Positions 13,320 through 25,552 of a stretch of 64,000 nt of DNA are shown here, in pieces; positions within the stretch are counted from its first letter, which is position 1; each line of letters opens with the position of its first letter. Both the position numbers and the translations under genes were made by a program. This DNA comes from Nageia nagi. Taxonomy: Eukaryota; Pinophyta. The notes beneath the pieces are model-generated. The model ran no database searches. It was not told the DNA's origin and saw nothing but the letters and a program-made list of their open reading frames with translations. Where the stretch lies: contig JBITNC010000001.1 in assembly GCA_050084985.1 (NCBI GenBank), positions 185,380,001 to 185,444,000 on the forward strand, read 5' to 3'.

Positions 13320-15690
13320 CTTAGGTACAAAAATAGGTGCCTTTCTAGTGGTATAATTTACACCTTTAATAGCATGTAGATAGTATTGCACATTGCTAGT
13401 AGCATTCTTTCTATAAATTTCACCACTATGTTTTGTTTTCTCTTCTTCACAACTCTTACTTGCTTATTGCTGATGTTCTTTGCATTCATTTTTGTTAGAG
13501 AAATAATAGTTCATACAATGTGAAGTACTTACCAAAACAATAAAGCCTTTTGGTTATTGAGTTATCTTTGGTAAGAAGTTCATAAATATCTCCAATTATC
13601 CATTATTAGGTTGTATAGGTACTTCTATTTTAGGATTATCATCCATTCAAATTGCTTTCTTATCAATAAATCTTGAATGATATTTTTTAAGACCTTGCAA
13701 TTTTTTGTTAGGTTCCCTAGTGTCCTATGGTAATTACAAAATTTTTCAAATCTATAATTTTTAGGAACACCATTAGGAAAGTGATGTTGAACCATTGGTG
13801 TAATATCAATAAGATCTTCTTTTAATAACACATTAAGAATATTATCAATAATATCAATTATGTTAGTAAAACTTCTTCGTGATCTAGACTTTTTTCTATC
13901 AACATTAGCCATAACAACTTCTAGTTTTCCCTTCTTTTCATAAACTTGAGATTTTTATTTATTTTCATACATTTGAGATTTTTAATAACATTTCTTATAA
14001 GTTTACTTGATACAATCTTCCTTTTTAAGCAAAATATCTATCATTTTAGCTAATATCAATCCATTATTAGATACAATCTATATTTTATACATAGGTAATA
14101 GAGCATTTGCAAAAGTATTCTTTACATCTTGCTTAGGAACATAGATTTTATTTGTAGTTTGGTTCCATACTTTCACAAAATCAAACATAGATTGATTAAC
14201 TAATTGATTAATTTTACACAAATCCTTAAATTGAACTTTTTTTGTTATATTATATCTAAAGTTTTTTAGAAATTTATGTATCAAATCCTCATACTTATCA
14301 ATACTCTTTTCAGGAAGAATAAAGTACCATTTCAATGCATCATCTTTCAAGCTACTTGAAAATAATTTTGCAAGAATATCTCTATTATGAACATATTCAA
14401 TATCTCTATCATGAACATAATTTTCTAACATACACTTTTGGATCTTGTCAACCATCAAGTTTTATACATTTCATACTCTTTTTACCAACAAATAACTTAG
14501 AAACAATCCTATCAATCAATGGATGCTTTAAGCAATATAAGAAATCATTTTCATCATCTTTATGTAAATATTTTTCTAAGTTCTCAATCCTTTCCTTAAT
14601 TATCTTTCCATTATTTGGTACTATAGGAGGTTTCTTTGGTTGCTGGTTTTGCACTATAGGCTTATTCCCTAAAGATATATTAGTCCTTACGGTTCATGTT
14701 GGGGTTTTTGATGGTGCATTGCTATTTTGAGAGGTTGGTTTATCTACTTTTGCTCTTCTAATTTCATCCTCTTTTAGTGGCATAAATGGTCCAATCCTAT
14801 GTATTCTTTTGTATTCAAGTTTATCAATAAATTCTAACATAAACTCTAATTGTTGAACCTCATTAGGCTTTTGAAAGTAATTATCTTCTTGAGCTTGTAA
14901 AATAGCAACAACCTTTATATCATGCTCTTCTTTTGACCAATTAGGGTTATGTACATTAGCATTATTAATTACAATAGAAACTTATTTAGCAACATTTTCT
15001 ACAATTTCATCATCAAACAAAATGTTTTTACCTTTATCTATATTGGAACCCTCAAGAATCATACCTAGATTATGATCGTTAGAATGGATTTCTAGGGGTT
15101 AAAACTTTGCTTGGATCTCCTCATTGACATCCTCAATGATCAACTATTTTGGAGGTTTAGGATTTTTTACTTCCACACTATTAGTAGTATGCATAAAGTC
15201 CATGCTGTTAACAACATTTTTCTTAATGGTAGGAGCCCTCCATTTTATAGATCCTACATTTTTATAAAAAAACAAACTATTCGAGGATTGCGAAGTTGTA
15301 GGATTTGCTTCTAATAACTCATAATTTGTTAGGATATCTATAACCTCTTCAACATTATTAGTAAGATAATACTCTGACTTTTCCTTATTAGATAACAATT
15401 CCTTTATTGATCTAACATGTCTAGGAATTTTATTTGATTTTTCAATTTTAGCATCACTATCAAAAGTATTACCATGGCTTCCTAGACTTATATTATTAAA
15501 ATCATAATCATTGAAAGACATATTAACCTTATTAGGGGTTTATCCAATAATATCCATTCTTTTGCTAGAATTTTTAGATTTAGTATTATTATCCTCATTA
15601 GTATCCATTCTATAATTATGATCAGGCTCCTGCATTTGTATAAGTAAAATAAGTTTAACCCTAACACTTCTCCTGATCTCATTAAAGTGG
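13320..15690 (-). pseudogene. gag: E2 gag with N-terminal extension, decayed
   Basis: The minus-strand frame begins near 15690 and passes through an acidic, low-complexity N-terminal region (15521-15144) and a linker (14654-14448). It then reaches a typical gag core at 14458-14078, with ALKWYFILPEKSIDKYEDL and later QSMFDFVKVWNQ. The C-terminal part has FCNYHRTLGNLTKNC, an altered form of the CX2H-type knuckle seen in E5 as FCAYHRQKGHNTNKC. A short in-frame duplication (YVHDRDIEYVHNRDI) lies in the core. There are scattered stops but rather few frameshifts. Confidence 0.75.
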
Positions 15691-15881
15691 ATCTTACTTA
15701 TAAAAACCCTAGGTTATTCTGCATTCAAATTCATCTTGAGAATATAGGTAGAATAAACCCTAATTTTATCATTTTCTAGAGCCATTACTCTAAGCACCTT
15801 GGGTAAGGGAAGAGATAATAACATGAATAGATTTATAACTCCTAAGAAGGGATACCCTAGAATGGAATCTAGGTGTGTAAT

Positions 15882-15900
15882 AATATTAGGTTCACCAAAA
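15882..15900 (-). promoter_or_regulatory. Probable E2 primer binding site
   Basis: Directly inside the LTR edge the minus strand reads TTTTGGTGAACCTAATATT. Its position next to the LTR fits a primer binding site. I cannot name the tRNA with confidence. Confidence 0.45.
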
Positions 15901-16609
15901 TGTAGACCCTAAATTGTGTTAAATACAAATATACATAATAAATAAAATGATTAACAATATAAGAATATCTAGATATATACACTGTCTTAGATAAAATAAT
16001 AATACATGAAAAGGATGCACCTGATATGAAGTGTATGTGTAATCCTCAAAAGTAAATGGCAATGGATCTTCAAAGGATTAGGATTGAATTGGAGGAAAGC
16101 TTGCAATGGATCTTCATATGCCTAGATCAATAATGTCTAACATCAAAATTTAAAACTCTCAATCCTCAAGATGCAATGGTTAACAATGTTGAATATGAAA
16201 AATTATGAAGTGCCTAAAATATAGAAAGTTTCGGAGCTTAGAGTATAACAATTTCTCATAATAGGTAGCATCTAAGGACATCGTTTCTTTATGAAGATTG
16301 CAAGAGACAACCACTTATTAGATATATTATCATATAAAAGAGTTTTGATATGTGGATATTAACCTATTCCACTCACATATATAGCCTACAAAGACATGGA
16401 GGGGAGTGAAGGATGACCCATAGAAATAATGTAAAACTTTTTTGTATTCAAGACAAATTAAAATATGAACCATAGCATATGAGATTGCATTAGAAATAGC
16501 ATATTGTAATATCAACTTTATCTTGATATTTGTAATATTGCAATAAATCATATAGGAAGTCTAAATAAGATTTATTAAATAAATAATAAATCATTTTTAT
16601 ATGTCTACA
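15901..16609 (-). repeat. E2 5' LTR (solo, 709 bp)
   Basis: The ends form a 7-bp inverted repeat, TGTAGAC...GTCTACA. The terminal sequence resembles E5, whose LTR also ends GTGTCTACA beside a TTTATTTATTAAAT tract. There is no partner LTR in the window, so the boundaries rest on the end motifs and on the adjacent leader and gag. Confidence 0.6.
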
Positions 16610-18261
16610 TTAATGAAGTTTACTTTAGTCATCTAGTCAAAGGGACATTTCATGTATAGTAAGTTTTAGTAGAAATATTGTTAATATTTTAGTTATAAAT
16701 CTGAAGTGTATTTTACATGATAGTAACACAAACTTTGAATTCTTTACATGAAGAGATGGATTAATTTTAAATTAAGTTTTAAAGTTTTAAATTGCTTTTA
16801 GTATTATAAGATTCAAAATAATAAATGGAGTCCATATTCATGTCTTACATTCTATATGAATAATCAGATAACATAAGTGAATTTGGAACTTATACTTTAT
16901 GGTCCTAGAAATGGTTCACTCTCTAAATCCTTTTATTTTGTATTTATTAAACTATCCACTTGGTTCCTCATTTGTAAATTGTGGCTAATGATTCAATGTA
17001 ATGTGGAAGCAACTTTGTCTTAATGAATGGAAATTGAAATACATTCTTTCCTACCAACTATTTGTAATGGGATTAAATGTTGTAATGTGTGGACATCGAT
17101 TAATTTATTTCATTTTGTTCAAACTAATTCATTTATTTGAGTGTTATATTGATATCTAAAGGTCCTTTTTAATTTAAACATCATTGAGTAAGAGCTAAAT
17201 TTGGTTATCATATTTTTGTTGAAGTTGCATCTAATGTTCCCTCAAGTGGCTTCAACAAGGAACATCTTGTCTAAGTGCATGTTTTTTTCATGTATAGGAT
17301 CAACAAAACATTTTTATTATAACATATAGTTAGATTAAGGTGGCATGTAATTGCATTTATTGGTCTATGAATTTGTTGCATCAATTATTGTATTGCAACA
17401 TTATCACATTTTTGCTTTTATTATTCTTTTGAATGTCCCTTGCTGCATTTTCTCATCTTCTCATGGAGGCATTGTTAGATGCATGTATTTATAAATTTTA
17501 ATCTAGCTCTTTCACTTCATCTAATGCATGTGTGGGTTATCAATTTCAAGTGGAGCTTGGCTATCATTTGTTCATGGAGACTAAAGTTGGGGGTTATCAT
17601 TCTCTGGATGTAGGTGAGGTTTGTAACGTCACTAAGGATACCATGCTTCTAATGTATTTATTTCTTAACATAATTACCTTACAAAGGAAAATAAATTTCT
17701 ATTAAAGCATCACAATTACCCTATAGAAGAAAATATAGTACTTGAATTTGAAGTTGTTTTTGTGTTTTTACTACCATTTGGACTATATTTTGTGGGTACT
17801 ATGAAAAATTAATTGTATAGGCTTGTAGTATATTTGAGGATTTTTTACCAAATAATCACATTATTTGAGCATATATGAGGTCATTGTTTCATACATTGTG
17901 CATATTAAGGACTTTTAGTAAATAGTTTGCATACATTCAACAATAGTATACATGCTTGAGTGAATTTCAAAGACTAGTATTATAGTCTTGTTATAATACA
18001 TACATGAGTGCCTATGATATAGGAAAATTATATGTCATTATTATTATTTTGCATTATGTAGGTTCTTTGTTTAAAATGAACTACATAAATTTGTAGCAAT
18101 GATATGTATTAAGATTTCTTGCATGTATGAAGAGATATTTGAATGATTGATACATTCAACCATCCATTGAAAACAAAAGGAAATGAAGTATGAAATACCT
18201 TTTATTCATGAATAAAGTAGCAAGTGTTTAAGTTTTGATGTATTAGCATTATGAAAGAGAA
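16610..18261. other. Stretch without a recognised gene
   Basis: AT-rich sequence with no family-recognisable frame, LTR boundary or RNA gene that I can see. Confidence 0.55.
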
Positions 18262-19823
18262 ATATGGTATTGGTGTGGATTTCTTTCCTACCCTTGCAAG
18301 GTCGCAATGGAGGTAGGCTTAGCAGGAGAAAGAGGCTTCACTAAAATATATGGTGAGATAGCATTAACTATATTCACTCTAAGGGATTGATTACCCTATG
18401 GGGCTACTTGGATTCATGACCTCTAGGATTGGAATTTCTAAAGACCCATCATGCCTCTGGAAGATATAAAATGGTAGGTTGAGGAAAATTACCTTATTAA
18501 ACTATGGATATAAGAACTATGACATATATGATGTTGAATGGGAGTAGATATTGAAGAATAATATTTATTTTTTATTGGTCACATGCATATTAATTTTCAT
18601 TGTTGATGTTGTTGTAAGATTTGAACTATGAGGATGAGTTGAGCCCCCATAGATTCAAATTCAATGATTTCATATATGTTTTGTCATATTAGGTTATAGT
18701 CAGTACATTGATAGTATTAGGATATCAAAGGAATACTAATTAGAGTTGGCCCTTCAAGTTTTTTAAAGGGAATTATGTTTAGTTACTTGTGTCATACATT
18801 GTTGTTAGAACTTGACCCTTTAGTTGTTTCAAAGGGCATTTTGATATTATATCAAGTTATGTTAGTTACTTTTCATTAAATGTTAGTTATTGAATTAGGG
18901 CAATAATTGTTAGACTCACATGTATAAGTACCCCTCACAGGGTCACATTTTACTCAAAATGAAATAGAGAGAAGCTTGCACAACAAGATTTAGCCTTTGG
19001 TATTTTTTCTTGAGTTATAATTCTATATTGATGTTGTGATTAATCTTCATTTAATGGGGTTGTGGAATACTTTATATCATATCTATAATAGTTGTTATTC
19101 ACTTGTGAGTATTTCCTTTGAATACTTTGAGTTTTAGGAAAATAAGAATGATTATATTTTGAAGTGAATAAGTGATTATTCGTTCCATACTTGCACATTA
19201 AGTATTGTATTTTGGAAAATATCTACTTCTATATCATTTATGTGGAATTTTGCATGTATAATGGTAACCAAGATTGAATATTGATGTATCTTATGTTATC
19301 ATTTACCAATGCTCTACTTCCTAATCATTTAAAGTTGTACTTTGGGCATTATTATTATGTATCTCTTCAATTTGATAGCGACATGAAGATTCCTAGATCC
19401 TAGATATTCCAAACCTTGCAATACTAGAAAATATTCATCATTTGAACCAAGTTCCTTTGAGTTTATTCCATTCTCAATTTTTTATCTTTATTTATTTTCC
19501 TTTTTATTAAAAAAACCTCAACAAATTTCCATTAATGTGAACCCTGAATAGGTCCATATAAACTTGTGAGTTAATATTCCTATCACTTGCTTTACTAAGA
19601 TATTCAACCTACCATTTTATTTCATCCAAAGGCTTGATGAGTCTCTAGCAATTCCAGTTATAGAGGTCACAAAGCCAAGTATCCCCATAGGGTAGTTAGT
19701 CCCTTAAATTAGAGATAGATAACACTATCTCACCATATATATCAATGAGGCCTCTTTCTCTTGCTAAGCTTGCCTCTATTATGACCCTGCAAGGGTAGGA
19801 AAGAAATCCACACCAACATATAG
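18262..19823. repeat. Long inverted repeat (arms about 220 bp) with a 1.1-kb centre
   Basis: Arm 1 (18262-18483) is the reverse complement of arm 2 (19604-19823) apart from scattered mismatches. For example GTGTGGATTTCTTTCCTACC in arm 1 mirrors arm 2 at 19795-19814. In one frame the arms encode a short protein-like text (YPMGLLGF, then a conserved TS-I-GI). No target duplication is evident outside the arms, and no transposase is found between them. It could be a non-autonomous Mutator-like or fold-back element, or two inverted copies of a coding fragment. Confidence 0.75.
18730..19050 (+). other. LTR-like fragment with TATA box, uncertain
   Basis: The sequence has features of a copia LTR promoter: TATAAGTACCCC at 18922-18933, followed by an AAATGAAATAGAGAGAAGCT leader-like segment. 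An internal repeat precedes it: a CCCTT(C/T)A-GTT-AAAGGG block occurs at about 18750-18775 and again at 18820-18840. No partner LTR or clean ends were found, so this may be a solo-LTR remnant inside the inverted repeat. Confidence 0.3.
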
Positions 19824-19842
19824 AATGACATTAGAATGAGGG

Positions 19843-20000
19843 CCTTTCAACCATCTTGTATTATAATCATTATTTTTCCTTTCTATTATTTTACTCTATG
19901 TTAGTCCCTCCTTACAACACAAACATATAAACTAATGCTAGGAGGACCTTTCAACCATCTTGCATTATAATTGTTATTTTCCCTTTTTGTTATTTCGCTT
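19843..20000. repeat. Short direct duplication
   Basis: CCTTTCAACCATCTTGTATT near 19843 is repeated with changes as CCTTTCAACCATCTTGCATT near 19950. The similarity runs about 50 bp into a T-rich tract in both copies. It sits upstream of the E3 gag remnant. Confidence 0.6.
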
Positions 20001-20079
20001 TTTTTTTTATCAAACTGTAACCATTTCCTTTAAGTTTGGATTTATTTGATTCAAACCTATTTGATTCACATAAAGTTTA

Positions 20080-20452
20080 TACTTGAGCCAAGAAAGTTGC
20101 CAAAGAGGCTGCGAAGGCTACAAAAGTTTCCCAACAAATACATGATACATGCTTGGTGGGTTTAGCTTTTAGAAGTATAATTATTCCATACTTAGAAGAA
20201 TTTGATTCTTATACTAAGGTATCTTTTCAACTAGTGATCTCAATTAATCAAATAGTTCCCCCAATAAGTGCTTAGTTGAATACAAAACTAGCAATCCATA
20301 TTTTAGTGTAGATACCCTTGCAAATTCTAGTGTAGAATATTATAATGGCTAGACCATTTTTGTTAAAAATACCCATCAACATTGTTGATCAAGCTCATAC
20401 CATTCCCAAAAATGTTGAAAAACATATATCTAAATTCAAGCATGATGATATA
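20080..20452 (+). pseudogene. gag: E3 gag, N-terminal part
   Basis: One frame stays readable for about 120 codons, broken only by three TAG codons where CAG is likely. Landmarks are KKVAKEAAKATKVSQQIHD, PYLEEFDSYTK and the gag-start-like HTIPKNVEKHISKF just before the E4 insertion. The frame resumes, shifted by a small indel, right after E4 at 26745 with IIEEHTHLYRGALARLNVTH. Gag core similarity is clearest when the two sides are read together. Confidence 0.65.
20448..20452. repeat. Target site duplication of E4 (left copy)
   Basis: ATATA lies directly before the E4 5' LTR and is repeated at 26740-26744 directly after the 3' LTR. Confidence 0.9.
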
Positions 20453-21641
20453 TGATCCAAATATTTGGATTCCTTCAACATTTAGTAATCTCCATTTCAA
20501 TGTGTTCATTATGATCGTCTTGTCTTTACCTTTTCGACGCTTCTTTTGGATCGAGAATCTGAGTCCGTATGTGGAAGATATGGCCTTAAGTCCATTTTGT
20601 GTATTTTTGAGAAAAAAAAAAATTAAAAGGATTAAAAAATATGGTGAGACCTGCCCACCACCATGGAGGCCATGCAGGAGGAGAGGTGAGTTGGACCACA
20701 TCAAAGGAGATAGAGCTACGTGGAATGGTTGATCGAGCCTATGGAGGACCATGTGGAGTTGACCACTTGTGCAACTACCAATGTGACTACCTAATCACCC
20801 AAGCGACATGATGACTGCTTGTTGACTACCAAACGTGTGGAGACCACCTACGTGGAGTTGAACCACCAGACCAAGCCAGCCACATAAGCCACCAACCAGA
20901 CTACAAGCCACTTGCATGTACTGCCTAACTAATCAACAAGCTGTCTATTAACCATTTGACCACTGACCACCTGCCACATGTCAATACCACAGCACACCCA
21001 CCTATTTTTAAATTTGTTAATGTATTTTTTGGTATTTTCAAATGTTGTTGGTGATTTTTGATTTGACTAAGGTCCTATTATTAGGTTGAGTTAATTTTTA
21101 AAACTGTAACAGTCCAGAGAGCATGTTTTTTAGTTTTAGAGCTCATTTTTGGGAGATTTTTGCAACCATTTGAGCCCAAATTTGATAAGAAGATCAAGGA
21201 GGTTAATGGGTATTTGGAAATAGGTTTTTTTTATCTAATTTCCTAGTTGTAATACTCTCCAATTTTAGCCCCCAAAATTGTATAAAAAGGGAGCAAATTG
21301 TACAGGAAAAAAAAGGAGGATTTCAAGAAGTGTTTTCAGTTCTTGTTGTGATTTTTAGAGCTGTGAGTGTGTTGTGAATGTGAGAGGAGGTTTTGAAGGA
21401 CCAAGGAGACCTTGTAAAGTGATTCCATCCATTGATAGTAGAGAGCTTTTGAGCTAGATATAGCCCACACTGGGTGAACCAGGATAAATTTTGCTTATCT
21501 CTTCTATGGTGAATGCTTTTCTCTTCTCTGTGTTTACAATTTGTTTCCTGATTTTTCTTTACAAGCACTTAATTATTTTAAGTGTGAATTGATCCTGAGA
21601 AAAGATTAAATTGAAATTGTAATTTTATAGTTTATGGATCA
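20453..21641 (+). repeat. E4 5' LTR (1189 bp)
   Basis: It pairs with 25553-26739. Differences are mainly transitions, many at sites where one copy has CG and the other TG or CA. It contains a TATA box at 21281 and ends four bases before the primer site. Confidence 0.93.
21281..21290 (+). promoter_or_regulatory. TATA box in E4 5' LTR
   Basis: TATAAAAAGG lies about 360 bases before the LTR end, after a CCCCCAAAATTG stretch, and is conserved in the 3' LTR at 26380-26389. This is the likely core promoter of the element. Confidence 0.7.
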
Positions 21642-21645
21642 AGTT

Positions 21646-21657
21646 TGGTATCAGAGC
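21646..21657 (+). promoter_or_regulatory. E4 primer binding site (initiator Met tRNA)
   Basis: TGGTATCAGAGC follows the LTR end by four bases, matching initiator-methionine tRNA. Confidence 0.9.
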
Positions 21658-21687
21658 AAGTTGAAATCATTGGGATAACCTATATTT

Positions 21688-22946
21688 TTGAGATTGTTGT
21701 TGGTGTTTGGAAAGTGTTCTTGCATGTATACTAGGTCACAGAGCAAGAAAGGAGAAGCAGAATTGGTGGAGGAGGATCCAAAAATTGGTTTTAGAGTTTG
21801 GATAAAGAAGCAAAGAGAGCTTGGAGCCATGGCCAATGAAGGAGGGTCTAATGTGGAAAAGAAAATTGCTAATCTTACCACAATGTTCCAGAAAATGTCT
21901 CTACAATTCCAACATTTTCAAGAGCACAATACAAGAAAAATGAAGGTGAAACTAGTGAATGTAATAAAATTGACAATGATGTTACAAATAGTGTTTTTTG
22001 AAGTTCTCTTTTGAAATTGGAAGTTAAATTTGATTTGCCTACTTTTATTAGAGAAGTGAATGCTGAGAAGTTAGACCATTGGATTAAACAAATTGAAGTA
22101 TATTGTAGAATTCAAAGAATTGTAAGAGATGAGGATAAAATCCAATTAGCAACTCTTAAAATGAGTGGTAATGCACTTGTTTGGTGGGAAAGTTATTTAC
22201 AAAGTAAGAATGAATCTATTCAAGCTTGTATTACTTCTTGGAACCATTTTGTACAATTGCTTAGAAATGAGTTTTATCCTTTGGGTTATCGACAAAAGGC
22301 AATCATGGAATGGCACACTTTCCATCAAGGCAAAGGGCAAAGTGTGCAAGAGTACACTACAGAATTCTAAAGAAGAGCTATAATGCTAGGTATTCCTCTT
22401 GATTCCCAAGATACTCTTCTTAAGTATATTAGTGGTTTGCATAATTATTTAAGGCATACAATATTGATGTTTGATCCAAATGATTTGTATAAAGTACGTG
22501 TACAATCCACTCACTTAGAAGAAAGGGGAAAATTTGTTAAGGATGGGAAAAAGAACAATGCTTCTAATAACAATAGTAATAATGATTCTAAAAGGAATAA
22601 AGGAAAGGGGAAAAAGAAAACTATGTCTACTACACAAAAAGAGAATTCTAAATATGTATATAAACATTATCAAAAAGAAGGTCATTTAGAGGCCAAATGT
22701 TGGAAATTGCATCCTGAATTACGCCCTAAACCTAAGGGCCAAAAGAAACAAACAAATACTGTTACTAAGAAAATTAAGGATGGTTCAGATGTAGATGATA
22801 AAATGGCATGTATGGTTTTGCATAATACACCTAATGAAGATGAGGAAAAGAAGAAAATTGAACTTTTTCACATCAAGGTGCAAGCTAAGAAGACTAGGAT
22901 TAATACATTGTTTGATTCTAGATCTCAAGCTAACTTAATTGTATAA
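21688..22946 (+). pseudogene. gag: E4 gag and protease start, three broken frames
   Basis: Three successive frames (21688-22014, 22011-22370, 22383-22946) make up gag. The N-terminus has TRSQSKKGEAE and a coiled-coil-like helix. The core has LDHWIKQIEVYCRIQ and WWESYLQSK, then YRQKAIMEWHTFHQGKGQS. The zinc knuckle is damaged: the text reads YKHYQKEGHLEAKCWKLHPE, where the family has two cysteines in place of the tyrosines. The protease site reads TLFDSRSQANLI in place of a D-S/T-G motif. A TAA at 22368 and a stop at 22944 break the chain. Product if ever made: capsid and nucleocapsid protein. Confidence 0.85.
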
Positions 22947-25540
22947 AAGTATGTAAAATCACTTGCACTCACTACTCAACCTCATCCAAACCCATATCCA
23001 TTGGGATGGGTTAATAAAAAATCAAAGTTAAAGGTAACACAACAGTGCAAGTTGCAATTTGGGATTAATAGGGAGTACATTGATGAAGTTTTACTTGATG
23101 TTGTTCCTTTGGATATTTGTGGGATTGTGCTTGGTAGTACTTATCTATGGGAAAGAGATGCTTTATTTTATAGAAAGGAAAATAAATATAGACTCATTAA
23201 AGATGGAATTGAATACATGGTTAGTGCTCATCAAAGCAAGAAAAAGGATATTTCTTTGATTACTGTAGGACAAGCAAAGAGACTAATCAATGTAGGACAA
23301 ATGTTTGTACTTGCAATGGTGAAATCTCAAGATGAAGTAGAAATCATAAAGGCACTTGAAGATTATGAACCATAATACAAAGAAGAAGCAAAAGAGGTAA
23401 TTTTTGAATTTGAAGATTTATTTCAAGTACCTAAAGAACTTCCACCAAAAAGAGATATACAACATGAGATTCAATTACATCCTGATGTTGCACTTCCTAA
23501 CATTGGCTTATATAGAAATTCTATTTTGGAAACTGAAGAAATTAAGAAACAAGTCAAGGAATTGTTAGATCAAGGAGTCATTAGACCTAGCACATCACCA
23601 TGTGGATCTCCTATTGTTATAATTCCAAAGAAAGATGGAACTTGGCATATGTGTGTTGATTACATGGCACTAAATAAGATCATGGTTAAAAATTGATATC
23701 CTTTACCACATATTGATGATTTAATGGATGAATTAACAAAAGCTAGGCTTTTCACAAAATTAGATCTAAGAAGTGGTTATCATCAAGTACGAGTTAAAGA
23801 AGAGGATGTGTGGAAAACTGCTTTTAAAACCAGGCAAGGATTGTTTGAATGGTTGGTTTTACCATTTTGATTATGCAATTCTCCTACTACTTTCATGCAT
23901 GTAATGAATAAAGTTTTAAGGCCTTTCATTGATGATATTGTTATTGCATATCTTGATGATATTCTCATTTACAGTGATAATTGGATAGATCATGTGGTAC
24001 ATATTCGTAGAGTGTTTGAAGTTTTAAGAGAAGCAAAACTCTATTTGAAGATGTCTAAGTGTGAGTCTGTCAGGAAAAGTTTAACCTATCTTGGCCACAT
24101 TGTAGGTGAAGGTCAATTGAGGATAGATCATGAAAAAATTGAGGCTATGTTGAAATGGCCTACTTCCACTAATGTGATAGAGACTAGGAGTTTTCTTGGG
24201 GCAGTACAATATTTACGCAAGTTTATTGCTAACTTTTCTTACATGGCTTCTCCACTTCATGTAATTACAGGAAAGAATCATGGATTTTAGTGGGGAAGGA
24301 AAGAACAACATTCTTTTGATTTGCTTAAAAAGAAAATCAGTAATGCTCTAGTACTTGCTTTTCCTAATCTTCAAAAATATTTTGAAATTGAAACTGATGT
24401 TAGTGACTATGCTATGGGTTTGCAGGAAAAACATTCGATTTGCTATCACTTGAAAATGTTTACCAATGCGGTAAGAAACTATCCCACATATGAAAAAGAT
24501 TTGTATGCATTAGTTCAAAGTGTTAAGAAATGGAAGCACTATTTGGTAGGTAAAGAGACAATAATACATATAGACCATCAACCATTGCAATATCTTCAAT
24601 CACAATCTAAGTTGCAACAATCTAGGCACTTTCGTTGGATGGGATTTTTGCAACAATTTCATTTGGTGATTAAGTACAAGAAGGGTACTCAAAATAAAAT
24701 TGCTGATATGTTGTCTAGGCCTCTAATAGTTGCTAGTGTTGTGATTCTACAAAATAGTTCTTTAATGCATGATGGGTATAAAGAACAATATGTGGTTGAT
24801 CCTGATTTCCAAAATGTCTATCATAGATTGAGTCTTGGTAATGAGGTTGGAAATTATGACTTTCATTTGCATGATGGATTACTTTTTCATTTGGGCAAAC
24901 TTTGTATTCCTAATGGTGAGAGGAATGATTTGATTAGGTAAGCTCATACTTCTCAAATTTTAGGGCACTTTGGTGTTGGGAAAACTCTTGCTAATCTACA
25001 AAGGTATTATTACTAGACTAAAATGTAAGAAAATGTATCCAGGTATAAGGAGAGGCATGATCGTCATCATGTGGATCATAAATTTTAGGTTGGGGATCAA
25101 GTATGGATTCATCTCAGCAAGGAGAGACAACATGGTAAGGGAAAGAAGTTAAAAGCAATAAGGTATGGTCCATTTACCATTATTGGTCAAGTTCGAGATA
25201 ATAATTTTTGGTTGGACTTACCACCTTATATGCAAATGTATTCTATTATTAATGTTGAGAACTTGAAGTTGTATGAACCAGCCTTAGTTGCAGAAGATAT
25301 AGATGTCATGTTACCATCAGTTGAGGATTTAGCCCTTGAGCACATGAATGTGTTGGTTAAGGATGCAGTATTGGAAAAGAAGAAATGATCATCTCATAGT
25401 GGCATATGTGAGGTGTGGTGTATTTGAGTGAAGGGCTAACATCCACACAAGGCCAAGTGGTATGCAATTAATTGGGTGAGGGAGCTCTACCCTCACCTCA
25501 TTTCATCATCCTAAATGCTTTTGGGGATAAAATCTCTCTC
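22947..25540 (+). pseudogene. pol: E4 pol: RT, RNase H, integrase ends
   Basis: After the protease tail (23001-23375) the RT frame shows [35 protein letters not shown] and the catalytic YLDDILIYS near 23955. RNase H follows at 24321-24720 (YEKDLYALVQSVKKWKHYL, HIDHQPLQYLQ, ADMLSRPL). The integrase zinc domain is partly present (HFGVGKTLANLQRYYY at about 24965-25015). The text then jumps near 25025 to the region past the core (RYKERHDRH-VDHKF-VGDQVW, then IRYGPFTII). The DDE catalytic core, roughly 230 residues in relatives, is absent. Several stops are CAG-to-TAG or TGG-to-TAG in appearance. Confidence 0.88.
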
Positions 25541-25543
25541 AAT

Positions 25544-25552
25544 GGGGAGGAA
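25544..25552 (+). promoter_or_regulatory. E4 polypurine tract
   Basis: GGGGAGGAA directly precedes the TG of the 3' LTR at 25553. Confidence 0.85.

Larger units (their letters stand above)
13320..16609 (-). mobile_element. E2: 5' fragment of a Ty3/gypsy element
   Basis: On the minus strand this reads as a 709-bp LTR (16609-15901), a primer-site-like sequence, a leader, and a long decayed gag running to about 13320. No protease, RT or integrase follows and no second LTR is found to the left. The element has therefore lost its 3' two thirds by deletion. The gag zinc-knuckle region resembles that of E5, so a related Ty3/gypsy lineage is likely. Confidence 0.7.

Noticed and set aside
20363-20752. 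Opposed ORFs on both strands at the E4 LTR start
   Set aside because: They span the E3-E4 junction, have no family resemblance and include the oligo(A) tract of the LTR. They are chance frames.
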